From positions 558,001 through 622,000 of the forward strand of contig PQWQ01000026.1 in NCBI GenBank assembly GCA_002943765.1: DNA of 64,000 bases. The letters run 5' to 3'. This document shows, piece by piece, positions 57,304 to 64,000 of the stretch. Position 1 is the stretch's first letter. The number at the start of each line of letters is the position of its first letter. The DNA is from Psoroptes ovis (lineage: Eukaryota; Arthropoda; Arachnida; Sarcoptiformes; Psoroptidae). The notes beneath the pieces were generated by a model, which ran no database searches, had not been told where the DNA came from, and saw only the letters and a program-made list of their open reading frames with translations. Made by a program: the position numbers and the translations under genes.

Positions 57304-58005
57304 TTCGAATTCAATAGATTTAATGTTGATATCTTCTCCGATATATCATGTGTCATTCTTTTTTTCTTGATTACCAATAAAATATGAATTAGATGATCAA
57401 TAAAACCAGTAATTATTATAGTAATAATGTAATGAATAATCAAATTCGAATCAAATTATTAATTTGTAGAATTTTATATATTTTCGAAAAATGAAAGTTT
57501 AAATAAATAATAAATGAATAAAATTATCGTTCTTTTTTTTCGATGTAAATTCACTTGTTGCTTCACAACTCGATGATCATTGATTCGAGTGTCGTTGGTT
57601 TATTTATTTTGATAAAGCGCTTTTTGATTGATTGATTAGCTCATTTGGTTCATCATAGCTTTTGTTTTTTGTTTATTTATTATTTCGAAAATCATTTGTT
57701 GATTAGCAACCAAACAACTTGACTGTTGTCAAAAAAAAAAAAATTTGTAAATTATCACTGTCTCTGATTATGGCTATAGTTGCAGTGTTTTTTGGTTCTT
57801 ATCATATAATGGTAATCAAGTTTAATAGGTTTATGGTTTTTTGGCATTGATGGTATAAAATTAATGAAAATTTAATACTCTCTAATTTTCAATTAAATTT
57901 TCATTGTTTTTCTACATTAGTTTGTTATTTTTTAATGAATTTACTATTCTTTTCTGATTTATAAATAATACTTGTTTATCAGCATTAATTTCGATTGCGT
58001 AAATC
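57304..58005. other. GNL1 3' UTR and gamma-glutamyl hydrolase upstream region
   Basis: AT-rich sequence with an AATAAA at 57376-57381 that could end GNL1. The rest should include the promoter of the downstream gene on the same strand. No other feature is seen. Confidence 0.45.
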
Positions 58006-59277
58006 ATGTTGTTGGTGATGAACTCGAAAATTCTCACAATAATCACTGTTATAATTGTTATTATTATTATTGTAAATGATAACAGTATTAAATGTGACGA
58101 TAATATTCTCAATGATCGTGTTGTGATCGGTGTATTGGCACAATTTCCATACAAAGATCAACATCAATACATAGCAGCTAGTTATGTTAAATTTTTAGAA
58201 AGTTCTGGTGCACGTGTTGTATGTTGTTTACAATTGATTGATTGATTTATTGATTATTTTAACATTGAATTATGTTTAATTTAATCAGGCACCAGTATTT
58301 TGTGGGCGTTCTAATGAATATTATGATAATCTATTATCAAAATTAAATGGTATTTTACTACCAGGCGGTGGTAGCCCGCTGAATGAAGGACCATATTCAG
58401 ATACAGTCGATTTGATTATAAAGAAAACAATTGAATTGAATGAAAATGGTAAATATTTCCCGTTATGGGCAACTTGTTTGAGTTTTGAGAAATTAATTGC
58501 AAACGTATTGAACAATTCATTGGAATGGGAATCAAAATGTTATGTATCGAATGTATCACTAAATGTAACAATCGTTAAGGAGATTCGTAAAGATCCGTCC
58601 AAATCAAGAATATTTAAAGATTATGAAACATTATATCCAAAAATTTTCGATGTAAGTATTATGAGAAATGAAAAATGAATCAAACTTACATTTTATTCTT
58701 GTTGCTTTCTGTTTTACAAACGATGCAGATATTAGAGAATCAAAATGTAACGGCAAATTATCATCGTATTTGTATTGAATGGGATGAATGGAAAAAACAT
58801 GATGAATTAACTTCAAATTTCACCGTATTAGGTTACAATCATTATTTAAACAATACATTTGTATCGCTGTTTGAACATAAAAAATATCCAATTTATGCAT
58901 CAATGTGGCATCCGGAAAAAAATCAATTTGAATTTGTTGTTAATGGCCGTGTTGGCAATATAAATCATGATCTATCATCAATATTAGTATCACAATATTT
59001 TGGTAATTTTTTCGTACAAGAAGCACGTCGTAGTTGTGCAAAATTTGATAATAAATTAGAAGAAAGTGAACATTTGATTTATAATTATAATCAATATCGT
59101 TATTACACTGGCAAAGATAATCATTCATCATTCGAAGAAACATATAAATTTCCATTAGAAATGAATGGAATACAATCAAGCAATATTTTAAGCAATAATT
59201 ATCATCATTTAATGAAAATAGGTTTGATTTTATTATTATTGTCTATGATACAAATTTCATATATTTTTCATTTTTAA
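58006..59277 (+). CDS. GGH: Gamma-glutamyl hydrolase with hydrophobic C-terminal tail
   Basis: Exons 58006-58218, 58289-58651 and 58729-59277 (introns 70 and 77 nt) give 374 residues (human 318). A signal peptide (ILTIITVIIVIIIIVNDN) precedes VVIGVLAQFPYKDQHQYIAASYVKFLESSGARVAPVF. ILLPGGG, WATCLSFE (nucleophile Cys about 134) and ASMWHPEKN (His about 253, Glu 255) form the class I glutamine-amidotransferase-like triad. The enzyme trims poly-gamma-glutamate from folates in lysosomes or outside the cell. Many N-x-S/T sequons fit a secreted glycoprotein. The protein ends in a hydrophobic segment LMKIGLILLLLSMIQISYIFHF, absent from the vertebrate enzyme as I know it; it could be a GPI signal or membrane anchor. 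A second in-frame Met lies four codons after the first. Confidence 0.92.
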
Positions 59278-59775
59278 TTTTTTTTCAAAAATTGTATGAA
59301 GATTTAGATAATTCAAGTAATTATTATTATTATTATTATCATTATTATCAGTATAATCAAGATTGAAAACATTTCACAATTTTTAATTATAATTTCTTAC
59401 AAATTTGTTTCTGTGTTGTTTTGCTTTTAAATAAATAGAAAATTAAAAGCAGCAATCAATAAATATGTGATAAATATTCATGTTTATATTTTACTTTGTT
59501 TGATTAGCCAAAAAAAAATTGTGATAATCCTTTGACCATTAGTTACTATAATTTCATGACATTTATTCATGTATATTGCTTGCTTAAATGGCCATGTGTT
59601 TAGTGCTAAAAAATTACCGGTGATTAAAAACTTGATTTACCCATGAAATAAACGCCGGTAAAGTCATGAATAGATCGGTGAATGACGTAGTGAATAGGCA
59701 AACAGTTAAAATAAATAGGAAAATGAAAAAAAAAACAAAGTAATATACGCCAAAGTAATAAGTTTTAATTTAATG
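59278..59775. other. Convergent 3' flanks of GGH and the ZP gene
   Basis: The region between two convergent stop codons. It has an ATT run at about 59320-59350 and AAATAAATA near 59430. No gene is seen. Confidence 0.45.
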
Positions 59776-62700
59776 TCAACATCCGTTCATATGTTTTTTG
59801 GCAATTTTAATCCTTTCCAATTTGAATACAATGAATATCGATACAAATATTGCACTGAATAAAAATGTTATGGCTGTAGTGATTGCATAGATAAAATATG
59901 CTGTCGATATACACAGACCATATACAATTGATTCTGGTTTTCCTTCATATATTTGTGTCATATCTTGTGATATATTTGGTGAAAATGATAAATCTAATGC
60001 AGTTACAACTTGAAAACCTTTCTTTAATCCAATTTCACCTTGTTTATCATTGATATAACGTCTTTGTCTTCGAAACAGACGATTATTATTAATTGTTTGT
60101 GATGGCAATAATGTTGGATTATTTAATATTAATTCAAAATTATCATTTGGTATATTCATCGACATTATTGTTGCTGATGATGGTGATGGCTGTTGTTGTT
60201 GATGATTATGATTACGTTTATGATGAAAATAATTAGATAATATGTTTGGTATGTATTTTTTATTCCCATTATTATTATGATGATGATTATTGTTGTTAGT
60301 GAATAATTTCAATGGATTCAATAAAGAGCCAACAATTCCATTTGATTTAGTTGATTGATGTGGCTTCTGAATGTGTTGCGGCAAATATGGATTCATATTC
60401 GGTGTTAATGATGCCATTGTTAATGGCATTGGCATTGGATAAATTGGACTTAATGGTATGGCCATTATTTGTGCAACAGGTTCACCAATATTTTTCAATG
60501 GTATCGGATACTGTTTTGATGGAGGTAATTGTGATTTAAGTGAAGGGGATGGTGGTGGCGGCGGTGGCGGTGGTTTAATATTATTTTTCATTGATGGCAT
60601 CTGATAATTTGTTGGTTGATGTGGTGGCATTGTTGGTGTTGTCGTCATCATCGTTGGTCTATTATTGTTTCTATTGTTTGATACAGATTCGTGATGAACC
60701 GATTCAATTTGATAATCATTATGTGTGATTTTTTCTTTATTATTATTATTATTATTATTATATTCAACATTATGTAAATAATCAGCAAGAACATCAAGAT
60801 AATTATTTTCTTGACCATCATCATCATGACCATTATGATCATCTATTGTGTTCATATGATGAATATTATTATTTTGATTATCATCATCATCATCATTATC
60901 ATTATCATTAGTTGATGATTGTAAATTTAGTAATGTAATTGGCTGTTTGATAGAATCAGCCGATTCTAATAAATCATCTTTATTGTCCATTATAAAACGA
61001 TGACTGGTCACATTATTTTCAATGTTGAATATATTTTCATTTTTATTATTATTATGAAAATCATTACGATGATGATCTTGTTGTTGTTGTTGATGTCGTG
61101 GTTGTTGTGGATTGCCTGAAATTCCATCACTACAAGTATCAATACATCCGTGTCGGCAAACTTCAACAGTACACTGGATTTGTACATCAACTGAATCAGG
61201 AAATTTGAATGCTAAAAATTGTGCATAAGAAATGAGCGATGCTTTTCCATTGAATCCACGTATCTTTTGAAATGGTGATATCATTTTTGATCTCAATATA
61301 CAACCATCTTCATCAATCAAATAAATCGGTGCTTTAATGCCATCATGAGCGAAACAAGATTTTACTTTCATATCGAATTGATTTTTTTTATCATTTATGG
61401 CTACAACTATTGTCAATGGTTGACCTAATTCACGAAAAAAAAATGAAAATTTATTAAGCCAATTTGAGAGAAAAAAATTCATATCATTCCAAAAAAATGT
61501 ACAACACTAACCAACGGTAACGATACGATTAATTTCATTTGACCATGGTCCTTTACCTTCCTGTATTGACATCCAACAATCAATTTCATCACCTTGAAAA
61601 TTCATTTCAATTATATCCAGATCGGCGACCTAAAATTCGAATGATGATTGGAAAAAAAAGAGAGAAAAAAAATATTAATAGTTGAATAGTATGATTGAAA
61701 GAACAGAACAAGATCAAAAAAAAAAAAAAAAAAAACATGATATTTGATATATATATGAGATGTATATATTTCAATCATCAAAAAAAGAAATTGAAATATC
61801 TATTAGTACGAAAAAAAAATTCCTAAACTTGAAATTATTATTATTTTCATTTTATTAACATTCAATACTATTAGGTTGTCCGAAAAGTTTTTGCCGATTA
61901 TATCGTAGAAAATCATTGGAAAATTGGCAAGAAATTTTCGGACAACCCTACAATACAAATACACACACACACACGGAGAAAAGATCATATCAATGATGAT
62001 GCACATTTTAAAACATCATCATCATCATCATCATAAAAAAAGGGAATACTTTTTTTTTGAAAGAAAATGATTAAATCATGACTGATGTTGTTAATAAATA
62101 AATGAAAAATTTATATCCTTCAACATCATTTATGGTCATCATTAATAAAATGATATATTTAACAAAAAATAAAATAAAATAAAATAAAATAACTCACAGG
62201 TATAGCAGGTCTAAATGTTGCCGGTTTTTCGTATGCTTCAAACCATTCACAACGTAAACGTTTAGCTTCATCATATGCTTCAATAATATCCGTACCATAT
62301 TGAATGACGATTGTATTTTCAAAATATTTCCCTTGTAAATCAGGCTTTGTACCACATTCATCATAACGAACATTGAATGTCGTGTGCGTCAGACCCGAAT
62401 ATGGTTTAACATAAACACATTTACTTTGTCCATAGGTACCTTTTGAAAATATAATACCATTGAATGGTCCATTAAATTCAGCACGAACAGTCATATATTC
62501 TTTGCCACATATTACATCTAATGAATCTAATTTTGTACTACTTGTTATTATATCATTATTATTATTATTATTATTATCATTCGCTAATTGTTGTTGAGAT
62601 CCATGTATCATCATTATATCATCATTATGATTATGAATTTGATTATTATTATTATTATTATTATGATCACCAATAAAATTGGATCCAACATTCGATATTA

Positions 62701-62892
62701 TATCATCATAATAATCATTTTGGCATTTGATTATCTATGATAAAATTGGATTGAAATTTTATGATTAATTGAAAATTAATAGATAAAACATACATTATTA
62801 TATAATAATAAATTAATATAAATAATCGATCGTATTAGCTTCATTAATAAACGATGATGATGACTAAAATAATGCTTTTTATAATGCTTCAT
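59776..62892 (-). CDS. Zona pellucida (ZP) domain membrane protein, cuticle/apical matrix type
   Basis: Four exons, 62892-62794, 62734-62198, 61629-61512 and 61424-59776, give 800 residues; introns are 59, 568 and 87 nt. Exon one encodes a hydrophobic leader (LLMKLIRSIIYINLLLYNN). The ZP domain follows: LDVICGKEYMTVRAEFNGPFNGIIFSKG, YDECGTKPDLQGKYFENTIVIQYG, RLRCEW, then DLDIIEMNFQ...DCWMSIQEG, VKSCFAHDG, YLIDEDGCI and VQIQCTVEVCRHGCIDTC. A ~400-residue Asn/His/Pro-rich linker with a poly-Pro run precedes a furin-like site RRQRR (about 703) and one transmembrane helix (about 750-785) with a short basic tail. This is the layout of arthropod ZP proteins that polymerise in the apical matrix after furin release. 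A hairpin MITE sits in the 568-nt intron. Confidence 0.9.
61871..61949 (+). mobile_element. Hairpin MITE copy 16 (subfamily A), in a ZP-gene intron
   Basis: TTAGGTTGTCCGAAAAG to TTTTCGGACAACCCT with core TTATATCGTAGAAAATCATT. It lies in the 568-nt intron of the ZP-domain gene, the only unusually long intron of that gene. Confidence 0.9.
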
Positions 62893-64000
62893 ATTATGTT
62901 ATTTTTGTTTTAAAATAATTATTTATAAAATCAATTAATTATCAATCAATTATTATTGTTGTTGTAGGGAACATTTGTGCAGACGTATATTTGATCGATT
63001 TGATTTATTCAACAAACGAAATGTCGTTTAATGATGCTTGAAAACACATCGAATAATTTCAATGATTATATTCATATTTTTGGACAATTCATCATCATCA
63101 TAAATAAATTAATAATTCACACATTTCACATTCAAAACTTTATACTTTGAATTTTATTTGATATAATTTGATTGTCGATGATCAATTGACAAAAATCAAT
63201 TGAAAATTTGGATCAATTAGTATTATTTCTCATATTTTGATTTAGGAATTTACATTTATGAAATGATAATTTGACACAAATAACTTTGGTGAATATAATG
63301 ATTATAATAACAAATAAATAATTCAAGTAGTTATTTGAAAAATTTTCTCAGTAAAAAGTTGACCAAATGAATTTTATACAAACACACACCAACGAAATAT
63401 TTCTGGCATTGATTGATTTTTGTTCTTAATAAATAAATAAATGAATTTAAGAAAGCAAATTTTTTTTCAACAAGAAAAGAAGGTATAGACCTATGCACAC
63501 ACACATAGATACACATAGAAACACCGTTAATTTCAAATTATTGATGAATGAAATGAAATTTTTATTCAACTTCGTATCCGATCGTAACCAACAACAACAA
63601 CTGATCGAAATGAATCGTTTATTCGTATTCCATATCTCTCTCTCGCTTTGGCTCTTCTGGTCATTCTTCTAAATTCAATGTTAAAATCATCATCATCATT
63701 CTCTTGTGTCTCATGATTTTGGAAGGCACAAAAGAACTAACCCAATAATAATAATAATAATAATAATCTTTGATATATTTACTTGCAATTTAAAGAAATA
63801 AAACACTGATGATGATGATGATTTCGAATGATCATAAAAAAAAGGTTAGAATTCAGGTAAATAAATGAATGAATAAGTAGAAAAGAGAATGAGAGAGAGA
63901 GAGAACACTCATATATAACCTAATGTATTTTAAATCAAGGATATGTGGTGCCTGTTAGGTTAAAGATGGCACAATTTATGTACATCATCATCATCATCAT
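62893..64000. other. Upstream region of the ZP gene
   Basis: Non-coding to the window edge: AT-rich sequence, an AAT run (63745-63768), a GA run (63889-63905) and an ATC run at the very end. It should include the ZP gene promoter. No gene is seen. Confidence 0.45.

Overview
The window is eukaryotic, animal and very AT-rich. Introns are small (mostly 52-100 nt), Asn/Asp homopolymer runs are common inside proteins, and trinucleotide microsatellites are abundant. Gene content (TAF11, LIN52, ZP-domain protein, EMC6, BRK1) and base composition fit an arthropod; a small astigmatid (dust/scab) mite is my best guess, by inference only.

Layout. 1-4.6 kb is non-coding with four ~80-bp hairpin transposons. 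4.6-13.2 kb is gene-dense: a divergent Atg8-family gene (+), dyskerin (-) and BRK1 (+) head to head, a GC-richer Merlin-type transposase (-), a multi-exon non-coding gene whose introns carry eight box C/D snoRNA candidates (-), and GMPPB (-). 14.1-17.4 kb holds a five-exon cysteine-rich gene (-) whose 5' end may lie 14 kb upstream near 31.5 kb. 17.4-39.5 kb is gene-poor and carries ten more hairpin elements (two others lie in introns of the cysteine-rich gene) and one small BTB-like gene (+). 39.5-51 kb is dense again: an RNF212/Zip3-like RING protein, an intron-containing tRNA-Gln(CTG), EMC6, CIAO1, TAF11, EIF3A and a greatly enlarged LIN52. 51.2-63 kb has an ABCD1/2-type peroxisomal transporter, GNL1, gamma-glutamyl hydrolase and a ZP-domain membrane protein.

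The most interesting system is the snoRNA host gene at about 9.75-11.64 kb (minus). It has short exons without a shared reading frame, an NRF1-like palindrome and a pyrimidine-rich start. In seven introns a box C/D snoRNA can be placed with its box D 72-85 nt from the 3' splice site; an eighth lies in the last intron, whose acceptor is uncertain. Seven of the eight have guides matching rRNA segments that I recall as conserved. Three resemble snoRNAs of vertebrate GAS5 (SNORD76, 79 and 80), so this may be a GAS5-like host gene. Dyskerin, the H/ACA pseudouridine synthase, lies 1.9 kb from it.

Other notable items: an Atg8 that already ends in glycine and carries a ~45-residue insertion; a 621-residue LIN52 with its domain split in two and a true LxCxE motif; a RING finger lacking its histidine; and a family of 16 palindromic mariner-like mini-elements in at least two subfamilies. 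Exon boundaries were worked out by hand from GT/AG sites, frame and homology. No database search was possible.
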